Below, piece by piece: positions 17,418-25,569 of a stretch of 64,000 nucleotides of DNA. The stretch comes from Endozoicomonas arenosclerae. Its GTDB lineage: Bacteria > Pseudomonadota > Gammaproteobacteria > Pseudomonadales > Endozoicomonadaceae. The stretch covers positions 25,377 to 89,376 of the forward strand of contig NZ_LASA01000054.1 of the NCBI RefSeq assembly GCF_001562015.1. The letters are read 5' to 3'. The position numbers and the translations under genes are program-made. The notes below the pieces were generated by a model. That model did not search any database, was not told the origin of the DNA, and saw nothing but the letters and a program-made list of their open reading frames with translations. The number at the start of each line of letters is the position of its first letter. The first letter of the stretch is position 1.

Positions 17418-17827
17418 CCCAAAGCCTTCTTCTGCTCAGACCAGAGCAGTGGAAAAGGCTTCATGAAATCAGCCAGAGTCAGCCCTCCCAGACTTCTGCC
17501 GTCAATGATGGCTTCCTGAATGTCTGGCGATAAGGTAGTCAGGCGTAAGATCCGGGAGGCGTAGGTTTCGCTGTTAATCCCTTCCTTTTTAGCCAGCACT
17601 TTCAGGTGCTGCTCTTTGCCCGATTCCAAAGCCTTCAACCATCGATGTGCCCTGACCAGAGCATTCCTCAAGGCTGGATCGACTTCTTCCAGTGCCGGAC
17701 GACCATCGGGAGTGGTGATCTGGCTTTTGCCCTTGCGGCTGATGAACTTGATGGGGATATGCACCAGAATGCAGTTTTCATCTTCCAGATAGGTGCGAGT
17801 GGCTTTGCCGGTCACTTTTATGGCCAT
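17402..17827 (-). CDS. HTH partner protein of the serine recombinase
   Basis: A 141-residue protein of the kind often encoded right after large serine recombinases. The C-terminal half holds a helix-turn-helix of ParB/KorB flavour: ALVRAHRWLKALESG, then LAKKEGINSETYASRILRL and LSPDIQEAIIDGRS. It may assist recombination or DNA binding; this is inferred from position. It overlaps the recombinase stop by ten bases and is the last gene of the operon. Confidence 0.65.
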   Translation of the reverse strand: MAIKVTGKATRTYLEDENCILVHIPIKFISRKGKSQITTPDGRPALEEVDPALRNALVRAHRWLKALESGKEQHLKVLAKKEGINSETYASRILRLTTLSPDIQEAIIDGRSLGGLTLADFMKPFPLLWSEQKKALGIPED

Positions 17828-19161
17828 GTCACTTCTCCTTGTAGCTCGTTGGTAATGGAGGGTATCCCTTCCTGATGGAAGCGAATGTTGATGCCCTGCT
17901 GGTGGACGTCTATACGACTGACCAACAGTTTCATCAAACGGCGCTGCTCTTCTGGAAACAGCAGGTTCCAGATGTCCGACAGTTCATTCAGGGCTTCTCG
18001 GACCTGATCTTCATTGAAGCTTTCCTGATCCGTCAGCATCTGCCAGGTGGTGAAAATAATCTCGGGCTGCTTCAGCAGATCCCGGAGATGCTCGACTACC
18101 AGAAACTCAATCTCCTTGGCAGGTACGGTAGGCAGGGGCGAATATTTGTGACCGTGCTTCCGAGCCATGCTGCTGACGTAGTAGCGGTGCAGTTTGCCCT
18201 TGCTGCGGGTGGCCGTGGGTATCAGGGCTTCCTGTTCCGGCCCAAACAGAAAACCCCGCAGAAACGAACGTGTGTTGCGGTGTCGGCTGTCTGTCTGCCG
18301 GTTCGAACTGTTGCCCTGGAGAATGGCCTCAACTTGCTCCCAGACCTCCGGTTTGATGAGGGCTTTGTGCTCACCGGGGTACCATTCTCCCTTGTGGCCG
18401 ATCTCACCGATATAAAGCCGACTCTTCAGAAGCTTGTAGATCGCAGTTCGGGTGAACTTCTTGCTCCCGGCCACTTGACCACCCTTGCGCGGCAGGCGCT
18501 TGGTTCTAAAACCCATGTCGTTAATCCGCTCAGCCGTCTCAATCTGGGAGCGGGTGTCAATAAAGGTCTTGAAGATCTCCCGGATAATCACCGCTTCCCC
18601 TTCATTGGGGATCAGCTTGCGATCAACCACGTCATAGCCCAAGGGTGGCGTACCGCCCATCCACTTGCCTTTCTTCTTGGAGAGCAGGAACTTGTCCCTG
18701 ATTCGCTCACCGGTGACCTCCCGTTCAAACTGGGCAAACGACAAGAGTATGTTTAACGTCAGCCGTCCCATGCTGCTGGTGGTATTGAACTGTTGGGTGA
18801 CAGCAACAAACGAAACATGATGCTTGTCGAACACTTCCACCAGCCGGGCAAAGTCAGCCAGCGACCTTGATAAGCGATCCACCTTGTAGACGACCACCAC
18901 ATCAATCTTGCCCGCTTCCACATCCTTCATTAATCGCTGAAGGGCAGGCCGCTCCATATTGCCACCGGAAAAGCCGCCATCGTCGTACTCATCGGGTACC
19001 AGAATCCAGCCTTCTTGTTTTTGGGAAGTGATGTAAGCTTCCCCGGCCTCCCGCTGGGCATGGAGTGAATTGAATTCCTGCTCCAATCCTTCTTCTGAGG
19101 ATTTGCGGGTATAGACCGCACAACGTTTGATGTCCTTAATCTTGCTCTTACTTTTGCCCAT
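17818..19161 (-). CDS. Large serine recombinase (site-specific integrase)
   Basis: A 447-residue large serine recombinase. The N-terminal resolvase domain has the catalytic serine in AVYTRKSSEEG (about Ser21), the arginine-bearing DEYDDGGFSGGNMERPALQRL and YKVDRLSRSLADF. The central recombinase domain includes GGTPPLGYDV and the DNA-binding zinc-ribbon/coiled-coil region follows. It has only basic residues where the paired zinc cysteines often sit, so the zinc ribbon may be lost. Such enzymes integrate phages by single attP x attB crossover. It sits at the left prophage end and is co-translated with DUF2924 and HTH genes. Confidence 0.92.
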   Translation of the reverse strand: MGKSKSKIKDIKRCAVYTRKSSEEGLEQEFNSLHAQREAGEAYITSQKQEGWILVPDEYDDGGFSGGNMERPALQRLMKDVEAGKIDVVVVYKVDRLSRSLADFARLVEVFDKHHVSFVAVTQQFNTTSSMGRLTLNILLSFAQFEREVTGERIRDKFLLSKKKGKWMGGTPPLGYDVVDRKLIPNEGEAVIIREIFKTFIDTRSQIETAERINDMGFRTKRLPRKGGQVAGSKKFTRTAIYKLLKSRLYIGEIGHKGEWYPGEHKALIKPEVWEQVEAILQGNSSNRQTDSRHRNTRSFLRGFLFGPEQEALIPTATRSKGKLHRYYVSSMARKHGHKYSPLPTVPAKEIEFLVVEHLRDLLKQPEIIFTTWQMLTDQESFNEDQVREALNELSDIWNLLFPEEQRRLMKLLVSRIDVHQQGINIRFHQEGIPSITNELQGEVTWP

Positions 19162-19609
19162 GGCTGCTTCCCTTTAATCCAAAAAACACCGGCCCCGACC
19201 AATGGCTACCTGTGATCAACTTGGCGATCCCAGAAAGACTCCTGTATATTTGACCCCGATATTCAAAGCCCTCTTTGGTGACAATCACCTCATGGGTTTC
19301 GTCCTCGTATTCTTTGGTAATCCTGGTGCCTGCTGGTGGCTTGTTGACTCGCGCTTTGGGGACGGGCTTGTCTTTAGCGGATGGTTTTTGCAGGCGCTGT
19401 AATCGACCTTTGTGTTTCTCGGATAAGCTCCCCAGTTCCAGCTCCTGAACCCGAAAGGCCAATCGTTGTCGCAATAGTCGTTTATTCAGCTTGGGGGCAT
19501 CGGTGCCATAGAGTTTCGGCCAAAGTTCCAGTAGCGTCTTGGTGGACATCTTCTGAATGGCAGCCACCTTGGCCGCCAGGCTTGATTGTTCGCGTAATTC
19601 ATTCTTCAT
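19148..19609 (-). CDS. DUF2924 family protein
   Basis: A 153-residue basic protein of the DUF2924 family, which is habitually coupled to serine recombinases. Recognisable parts are LLELWPKLYGTDAP, RLLRQRLAFRVQELELG, and a C-terminal GFEYRGQIYRSLSGIAKLITG. I chose the ATG at 19609 because AGGAGT precedes it; the frame is open for 18 more codons without such a site. It overlaps the recombinase start by 14 bases. Role unknown, probably DNA-associated. Confidence 0.82.
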   Translation of the reverse strand: MKNELREQSSLAAKVAAIQKMSTKTLLELWPKLYGTDAPKLNKRLLRQRLAFRVQELELGSLSEKHKGRLQRLQKPSAKDKPVPKARVNKPPAGTRITKEYEDETHEVIVTKEGFEYRGQIYRSLSGIAKLITGSHWSGPVFFGLKGSSHGQK

Positions 19610-19802
19610 TGTGGGACTCCTGTCGTTGAACCTTATGAGACATACAGGCTCTGGTTCCGGCATTAGTCCAGTTATCTTTCTCTCTTTCGGCGTTATCCGG
19701 CTCTTGCTGCTTTATATACCGGCGCTCGATACCCACAGCCAGAATCTGGCAGATTGCCAGGGTGTTCGGATGTGGCTGGTGGTTTGATGGGTTTTTGTCC
19801 AT
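19599..19802 (-). CDS. Small protein leading the recombinase operon
   Basis: A 67-residue hydrophilic protein starting MDKNPSNHQPHPNTLAICQ. The ATG at 19802 has GGGAG at good distance, and its 3' end overlaps the DUF2924 start by 11 bases, which supports translation. There is no known family. A short ORF in this position is common in serine-recombinase operons. Confidence 0.5.
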   Translation of the reverse strand: MDKNPSNHQPHPNTLAICQILAVGIERRYIKQQEPDNAEREKDNWTNAGTRACMSHKVQRQESHNEE

Positions 19803-20013
19803 GGTGTGCTCCCATCCCTGGGTGGTGCGAGTTTCTTTAAAGTGTTGCTGTAAAACTGACTGGAATCCATACCGAGGTAACTGGCTTGATCCGGTGTTTT
19901 CCAAGGGATTGACAGGCCGTGCAATCGGGTACAAGATGATGCTGTATAAAAAAACAGTAGTTTAACGAGGTCGGGATGTAGCAGTAGGAAAAATTTAAAA
20001 TCTGGAGGATCGG

Positions 20014-21171
20014 ATGCCCCACGTAAAGCGAGTCCTGAAATACGTTCGGGATGATTATTGTCGCAAACTTTTGAAGTTAACCGGAGTCACAAGAGCGCAA
20101 AGGATTATCGCTCAAGAACCGGAAATCAGCACGACTGTCAATTTGTATGAAAAGCTCGATAAGAGACAGCGGCAGGATTTTAAAGACCTGGCCCGGCGTA
20201 TCGACCAGATGACAGACGAAGTGGGTCAGGAGTTCCTGACTCGTCTGGTCAAAAACAGGGCCGAGTATCAAGCCCAGGGTGACCCTTACAATCAGGCGGC
20301 CTGGGTGCTTCTTCATGAACAGTCCATCTTTGCACAAGCTGAAAGTGAGCGCTTTGCCGATGAAGCCAGACTGACCGCCAAGTGGGACAGTTTCAGAGTA
20401 CTCTCCAATGTTGATCAACTGCCGGATATTGAAGGTCTAAAGGAATACCTCACACAGCACTTTGGTGGCGATGATGAAGTGCTGGTGGAGTTGTTTGAAC
20501 GTGAACGTCCTTGTATTGATGGCACCACGGAAACCCTGCAGCAAGTGATGGTCTACCGGGAAGGTGTGCCCAGCCTGCTCAAAGAGGTCTCCAAAGAGAA
20601 GAAGGTTCTCCGGGAAACCATGGTCAGCCCCGCAAGAGAATACGCTTTTCTCTGGAACCCGAAAAAGAGAGAGCTGGAAGTGGTGACCCGCAAGAAGCAG
20701 GAGCGCGAGCAGCTGGCCCAGCTGTTCACCAGTAAAGGGCTGGGTATAGAGCAGGCTCCAGAGAAGCTGGAAAGAAGACTGCTAACGCTTGGTATCCTGA
20801 AGACCAAGCCTGTACTGCCATTCACCCGGGAAGAAGGCATTGAGCAGGTATCCGTTTCTTATCTGAAGTTCAAATCGACTCGAACCAAAGCGGCCTATAC
20901 CGTTCATTCTCCCGCCAGAAAAGCCCACGAGAAAGATGTGTATCGGGTAATGCAAGAGGATGAGGTGGAAAACTTTCGAAATGGTGATCAGTACTCTGTT
21001 GCTGAAGCCTCCATTGCCGTGAGGTTCAGAAAAAAAGAAGGGCAAAGTCGTGCGAACAGCACCACCATCATTCTGAAAGACCCTTGCACTTCCAATCTGC
21101 AGGATCTGACAGAGCGGGAGCGTTATCTCAGCTGGAACAAACTCAAGGAGTGGGGACTGACTCATGACTGA
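20014..21171 (+). CDS. Unknown prophage protein A of a coupled pair
   Basis: A 385-residue charged soluble protein that I do not recognise. The first 130 residues are helical (KVLKYVRDDYCRKLLKL to EQSIFAQAESERF), the middle contains TMVSPAREYAFLWNPKKRELEVVTRK and the C-terminal third is rich in beta-type segments (AAYTVHSPARKAHEKDVYRV, ASIAVRFRKKEG). No nucleotide-binding loop, nuclease motif, signal or membrane segment is visible. CTGGAGGATCGG gives a strong ribosome site. It overlaps the next gene by eight bases. It sits in the integrase-side accessory slot of the prophage, where defence or exclusion genes are frequent; that role is inference. Confidence 0.75.
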   Translation: MPHVKRVLKYVRDDYCRKLLKLTGVTRAQRIIAQEPEISTTVNLYEKLDKRQRQDFKDLARRIDQMTDEVGQEFLTRLVKNRAEYQAQGDPYNQAAWVLLHEQSIFAQAESERFADEARLTAKWDSFRVLSNVDQLPDIEGLKEYLTQHFGGDDEVLVELFERERPCIDGTTETLQQVMVYREGVPSLLKEVSKEKKVLRETMVSPAREYAFLWNPKKRELEVVTRKKQEREQLAQLFTSKGLGIEQAPEKLERRLLTLGILKTKPVLPFTREEGIEQVSVSYLKFKSTRTKAAYTVHSPARKAHEKDVYRVMQEDEVENFRNGDQYSVAEASIAVRFRKKEGQSRANSTTIILKDPCTSNLQDLTERERYLSWNKLKEWGLTHD

Positions 21172-22150
21172 TACACTGGAATTACCCAAGAAACAGCGTT
21201 CATTTCGCTACCTGGCCGGTCTTTATGAAACCGATTCTGAAACGGTTTTGAAAGCCTGTCTGGAAATGGGCAGACCCAATGAAGCTGCTGATATTATCAG
21301 CTCTGGCGCTTTGAGTCCGGGTGGTCTGGCTTATGAAATTCCCATCGATACCGACGACGGAGAACAATGGTTGGAAGTGATTGAGAGAAATCCGGAGCAT
21401 GAGCCAGGAGTCTTTACTTGTTACTGTGTTTCCGAAGGCTTTATTGAGATCACTGAAGAACAGCAGAGGCAGTACAAGTACGACCGGGACTGGTTAATTA
21501 AGGTGCTCAAGACCCATCTGAAGTTGTCTGGGGAACAAGTCACGGTGATTCCTGAACAGTTAGAGTGGCTGGGAAATATTCATGTTGATGGGCAGCCCTA
21601 CCAAATTCTGCTTGCCAGACACCTGACCAGCATGAGCGGTTTCAAAAGCATTTATCAGGGATTGGAGAGCTGGCAGAAAAAGGCCTCTGGCGTTGTTCTC
21701 ACGGTATCCGAGCGGTTTGACCATCTGCTTCCTCTGCCTGGAGGGTATCCGATCGTGTCGATTATGTCGTTACTGTCTTCTGATGATCCTTGTGAAATGG
21801 ATGCCCAAAAGCTGAAAGACGTACTACGAGCAACCTTCCAGCCTGAGGTGGAGTCACTGGAAGTCCAGTGGGAATACTATGGTAGTCAAGGTCGATTTGA
21901 GGCAAGTGGCCGAGAGCCGTGGAATATACGTGGTGGTCAGCGCTGCAAGGTGGCCAGCATGATTTATGATGCCTGGTTGGCAGGGAACCGGGGAGTCACG
22001 ACCGATCAGATTAGAGAAGAAGGCATTGGCTATACACGCCCAAGTAACTGTTTTGGTGACAGCGAACAGTGGCAAGAGTATATCCAGTATGATAACCGAT
22101 TGTGGAGCTTAAAAGCCAAAGCCCGATCCAGAAGAAAAATGACTCCATAA
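21164..22150 (+). CDS. Unknown prophage protein B of a coupled pair
   Basis: A 328-residue acidic protein with no family I recognise. It is soluble, with an N-terminal helical part (SFRYLAGLYETDSETVLKAC), a central alpha/beta region (QVTVIPEQLEWLGNIHVDGQPYQILLARHLT) and a C-terminal part with KVASMIYDAWLAGNRGVTTDQI that could be a winged-helix-like segment. The start overlaps gene A by eight bases, so stoichiometric co-translation is likely. It is followed after 61 bases by the T5orf172-type gene. Confidence 0.75.
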   Translation: MTDTLELPKKQRSFRYLAGLYETDSETVLKACLEMGRPNEAADIISSGALSPGGLAYEIPIDTDDGEQWLEVIERNPEHEPGVFTCYCVSEGFIEITEEQQRQYKYDRDWLIKVLKTHLKLSGEQVTVIPEQLEWLGNIHVDGQPYQILLARHLTSMSGFKSIYQGLESWQKKASGVVLTVSERFDHLLPLPGGYPIVSIMSLLSSDDPCEMDAQKLKDVLRATFQPEVESLEVQWEYYGSQGRFEASGREPWNIRGGQRCKVASMIYDAWLAGNRGVTTDQIREEGIGYTRPSNCFGDSEQWQEYIQYDNRLWSLKAKARSRRKMTP

Positions 22151-22211
22151 TGAAATTTTAGTCCCAAAAAATTATTATCATTTCTGCACTTAGTACTATG
22201 GAAAATGAGTG

Positions 22212-23792
22212 ATGGATACTCCTACAGTTACAGCCCTTCTTATACTGCTTGCTCCTTTGGGCATTGCTGCATTATTTTGGTGGAAAAACAAACAATCCAC
22301 AGAAAAAATCTCTGAGCTTCAGTCTGAAAAAGAGGCTCTCTTACACCTCAAAAAATACGAAGCCATAGTTGATGCTGAGTCAGAAGCCAGAGGTATTATT
22401 TCTCAAGCAAGAAAAGATGCAGAACAAATTGTTAATGATGCTGCCAAGCGATTAAATGACGCTAAGCTCAAAGCTGAGAACAGAGAGAAAGAAGCAAATG
22501 TTGCTCATGAGAGGATTGTAAAAGAGGCGAGAGAGAATCTTAAAAAGGCAAAGGAGAAAGCGGAGCAGACTATGCAGGAAGCTTTTACCAATGCGGATAA
22601 AATCGTCAAACAAGCAGAAGAAAATGCCCGAGAAATTGCTGGTGAGGCTCTTGAGGCTAAATCTAAGGCTGATACTTTTGAGAAAAAAGCCAAGGCCATG
22701 AAAAATATCATTGATGGCTATGGGAATGAATACCTTATTGCAAATCAAACAGTTCTTGATGATTTGGCTGAGGAGTTTAGTCATAAGGATGCTGGTGTTG
22801 AACTTAAAAAATCCAGATATTTTACAAAAACGCTTGTTACCAAAAGTAGGGCGGCTCTCTGTGACTATGCGGAAGTAAACCGAAAAGAAACAGCTATAAG
22901 GTTTGTTCTGGATGCATTCAACGGTAAAGTTGATACTGCTTTGGCAAAAGTAAAGCATGATAATTATGGGAAGTTAGAGGCTGAAATAAAAGATGCATTT
23001 GCTCTTGTAAATGGAAATGGCAGAGCTTTCAGAAATGCTCGTATATCTGATGAATACTTAAATGCCAGACTTGATGAATTAAAATGGGCTGTGGCAGTTA
23101 ATGAACTAAAGCTTCAGGAGAGAGAAGAGCAGCGCCAAATAAAAGAAGCTATCAGGGAAGAAGAAAAAGCAAGAAGAGAGATGGAAAAAGCCATCAGGGA
23201 GGCAGAGAAAGAAGAGAAAATGCTTCAGAAAGCTATGGAAAAAGCTCGCAAGGAGCTTGAGAAAGCGAGTGAAGAGGAAAAGCTCAAGTTTGAAGAGCAA
23301 CTATCAGCCCTCCAAAGTCAGCTTGAAGAAGCAGAAGCCAAAAACCAAAGAGCGATATCAATGGCTCAGCAGACTCGAAGAGGTCATGTGTATGTGATTT
23401 CTAACATTGGGTCATTTGGTGAAGATATTCATAAGATTGGTTTGACTCGTCGATTAGAGCCTATGGATCGGGTAAAAGAGCTTGGTGATGCGAGTGTACC
23501 ATTCGACTTCGATGTTCATGCAATGATCTACTCTGAAGACGCTCCAAAGCTCGAAAAAGAACTCCATAAAGTCTTTGAGTCACAACAAGTAAATAAAGTT
23601 AACTACAGGAAAGAGTTTTTTAGGGTTAATGTATCCGATATCAAGAATAAAATTGATGAAATGGATATAGAAGCACACTGGACGATGAAGGCTGAAGCCA
23701 AGGAGTACCGTGAAACTCTGGCTATAGAAAATCATAGTGGTTCAGAATCCAGTTATGAACAGCCATCAGTCCAACAAGTTATGTCAGCTTAA
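22212..23792 (+). CDS. Membrane-anchored DUF4041 / T5orf172 GIY-YIG-like protein
   Basis: A 526-residue protein in three parts. An N-terminal transmembrane segment (about 4-24) is followed by a long Glu/Lys/Ala coiled coil (about 30-165) and a DUF4041-like core (about 168-295). A second coiled coil leads to a C-terminal T5orf172/MUG113 domain (about 395-480), a GIY-YIG relative, with GHVYVISNIG, KIGLTRR, RVKELGDASVPF, the acidic LEKELHKVF and a final KEFF. The normal YIG reads KIG. Related proteins occur in phages and defence loci; DNA binding or cleavage is plausible. ATG 22212 is chosen, with GGAAA seven bases ahead. The gene is visibly more AT-rich than its neighbours. Confidence 0.8.
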   Translation: MDTPTVTALLILLAPLGIAALFWWKNKQSTEKISELQSEKEALLHLKKYEAIVDAESEARGIISQARKDAEQIVNDAAKRLNDAKLKAENREKEANVAHERIVKEARENLKKAKEKAEQTMQEAFTNADKIVKQAEENAREIAGEALEAKSKADTFEKKAKAMKNIIDGYGNEYLIANQTVLDDLAEEFSHKDAGVELKKSRYFTKTLVTKSRAALCDYAEVNRKETAIRFVLDAFNGKVDTALAKVKHDNYGKLEAEIKDAFALVNGNGRAFRNARISDEYLNARLDELKWAVAVNELKLQEREEQRQIKEAIREEEKARREMEKAIREAEKEEKMLQKAMEKARKELEKASEEEKLKFEEQLSALQSQLEEAEAKNQRAISMAQQTRRGHVYVISNIGSFGEDIHKIGLTRRLEPMDRVKELGDASVPFDFDVHAMIYSEDAPKLEKELHKVFESQQVNKVNYRKEFFRVNVSDIKNKIDEMDIEAHWTMKAEAKEYRETLAIENHSGSESSYEQPSVQQVMSA

Positions 23793-23823
23793 GTCTGAAC
23801 TACTCCAATAAAGATCTCACCAT

Positions 23824-23855
23824 AAATAAGGCTGCATTATTAAGCAGCCTTATTT
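23824..23855 (+). terminator. Terminator after the T5orf172-type gene
   Basis: AAATAAGGCTGC and its exact complement GCAGCCTTATTT form a 12-bp stem around ATTATTAA, with A and T runs on both sides, so it may work in both directions. Confidence 0.85.
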
Positions 23856-23951
23856 ATTTCTTGCTATTTGAAAAGTGATACAGCGCGTTAGCGTTACTGC
23901 CTTGTAGATTACATGCTGATTTTTTTGTGATTTTTTAAGAAAAAAAGCGTC

Positions 23952-23995
23952 GTCTCCGTTCTGTCTCCGCCCCATCTCCGCTCTGTCTACGCCGA
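23952..23995. repeat. Four tandem 11-bp repeats upstream of the HTH gene
   Basis: Consecutive units GTCTCCGTTCT, GTCTCCGCCCC, ATCTCCGCTCT and GTCTACGCCGA repeat with a period of 11 bases, about one helical turn. They lie 50 bases upstream of the small HTH gene heading the replication operon. The arrangement fits protein-binding sites on one DNA face, as in operators or iterons. Confidence 0.6.
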
Positions 23996-24044
23996 CTGTC
24001 CCATGATTGTTCCTGCCTTTGGAAAAAACAAGAAGGAGCATGAA

Positions 24045-24260
24045 ATGGAAGTGCAACACCTGAGCCAGAAAGAACTGGCAGACCGCTGGAGGCTCAGCCC
24101 CTATACGCTGGAGAAGTGGCGTATGAGAGGGCTGGGGCCGCGTTATATCAAACTGGGCAACCGGGTCATCTACCGGCTGGTGGACATTGAAGCTCACGAA
24201 GCTTCCCATACCCATGCGGGTACATCGCAGCCATTACCCTGTCAGGGAGGTGAAGTATGA
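24045..24260 (+). CDS. Small HTH DNA-binding protein (HTH_17/AlpA-like)
   Basis: A 71-residue protein that is almost entirely a MerR-like winged helix: LSQKELADRWRLSPYTLEKWRMRGLGPRYIKLGNRVIYRL. This is typical of phage excisionases and AlpA/HTH_17 regulators. AAGGAG lies six bases before ATG 24045; an ATG fourteen codons upstream in the same frame lacks a site. It heads a tightly packed early operon (four-base overlap with the next gene) and has the 11-bp repeats just upstream as possible targets. Confidence 0.8.
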   Translation: MEVQHLSQKELADRWRLSPYTLEKWRMRGLGPRYIKLGNRVIYRLVDIEAHEASHTHAGTSQPLPCQGGEV

Positions 24261-24724
24261 CTACGGAGTTGGAAAACATTCAGGGCATGGGAGTTGCTGA
24301 ACTGGCAGCCCGTTCCGGCGAAGAGCTGGTGGTTTTGTTAAACGATGTCGAGAAGGCCATGAGCCAGCTGACTGTCCAGAAAATGTGGCTGGAGTCAGTG
24401 GTCGCCTATAAATACGTCTACCGGGCATCGCAGATTCGATCCGAGCTGCAGCAGGACTTTGGGACGATCAGTTTTGATGACGAAGGAACGCGTGTGCTGG
24501 TGGATCTGCCCAGGGAAGTCAGCTGGGATCAGTCACAACTGAAGGCTATAGCCCAGAGAATTCAGGAGCAGGGCGAAGACCCCAGCGAGTTCCTGGATAT
24601 TGAGTACTCAGTGTCGCAGGAGAAGTTTGATCAGTGGCCTCAAGAGATTCGTCGATCCTTTGAGCCAGCCTTACAAATCAAGCAGGGACGTTGCACCTAC
24701 AAGCTGGTGGGAGGTGGTCAATGA
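24257..24724 (+). CDS. Early phage protein, unknown
   Basis: A 155-residue acidic protein without a recognised family. Helical N-terminal half (VAELAARSGEELVVLLNDVEKAM) and a C-terminal part LDIEYSVSQEKFDQWPQEIRRSFEPAL. Such proteins often precede the phage ATPase and may act with it, but this is only from position. It overlaps its neighbours by four bases on both sides. Confidence 0.65.
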   Translation: MTTELENIQGMGVAELAARSGEELVVLLNDVEKAMSQLTVQKMWLESVVAYKYVYRASQIRSELQQDFGTISFDDEGTRVLVDLPREVSWDQSQLKAIAQRIQEQGEDPSEFLDIEYSVSQEKFDQWPQEIRRSFEPALQIKQGRCTYKLVGGGQ

Positions 24725-25569
24725 GCCTCCCGATTCTTGATGCCAAGCAACGTAGCCAGGAAAACAAGGGCATTAAATGTGTGTTGTTAGGCAATAGTGG
24801 GGTGGGTAAAACCACCCAGCTGCTGAGTCTCAACCCGGACACCACTCTGTTTGTGGATCTGGAAGCCGGTGATCTGGCAGTACAGGAGTGGCCCGGCGAC
24901 ACCCTTCGCCCAGCCACCTGGCCAGAGTTCAGGAACTTTGCCGTCTATCTGGCTGGTCCTAATCCGGCGCTTCGGGATGATCAGGTGTATTCCAAAGCGC
25001 ACTATGAAGCGGTGTGTCGTAAGTTTGGTGATCCTCAATCCCTGGAGAAGTACGACACCTACTTTATTGATTCCATCACAGTGCTGGGGCGGCTCTGCTT
25101 CCAGTGGTGCAAGGGGCAGCCACAAGCTTTCTCCGAGAAAACTGGGAAACCAGACACTCGGGGCACTTATGGCCTGCACGGCCAGGAGATGATTGCAGCA
25201 CTGACGCATCTGCAACATGCCCGAGGTAAGAATGTAGTCTTTGTCGCCATTCTGGAAGAGCGGGTGGACGACTTTAACCGCAAGCTCCACCAGCCCCAGA
25301 TTGAAGGCAGTAAAACCGGTCTGGAACTGCCCGGAATCGTTGATCAGGTGATCACCTTGGCCAGTCTTCCCGATGAAGAAGGCAACCTGCGTCGTACCTT
25401 TATCTGCCAGACCCTCAATCCCTATGGCTATCCCGCCAAGGATCGTAGTGGACGTTTAGACGTTTTTGAACCACCCCACCTCGGACAGCTGTTTGACAAG
25501 GTCCGCACCGGATCAAGGCAGCCTGTCCAGTTTGAAACTCAATCCCAAGGAATGGAGAAACAGCCATGA
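24721..25569 (+). CDS. Phage AAA ATPase (RecA-like nucleotide-binding protein)
   Basis: A 282-residue P-loop protein. Walker A is GNSGVGKTT (24-32); the hydrophobic strand ending YFIDS (about 117) is a probable Walker B. It resembles the AAA_24/phage nucleotide-binding family found beside single-strand-binding genes and used in phage recombination or replication. The ATG overlaps the preceding stop codon and has GGGAGG ahead; an upstream in-frame start inside the previous gene is rejected. Confidence 0.8.
   Translation: MSLPILDAKQRSQENKGIKCVLLGNSGVGKTTQLLSLNPDTTLFVDLEAGDLAVQEWPGDTLRPATWPEFRNFAVYLAGPNPALRDDQVYSKAHYEAVCRKFGDPQSLEKYDTYFIDSITVLGRLCFQWCKGQPQAFSEKTGKPDTRGTYGLHGQEMIAALTHLQHARGKNVVFVAILEERVDDFNRKLHQPQIEGSKTGLELPGIVDQVITLASLPDEEGNLRRTFICQTLNPYGYPAKDRSGRLDVFEPPHLGQLFDKVRTGSRQPVQFETQSQGMEKQP

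Noticed and set aside
17875..18756. Plus-strand frame of 293 codons opposite the serine recombinase
   Set aside because: Shadow of a well-supported recombinase gene; no known domain.
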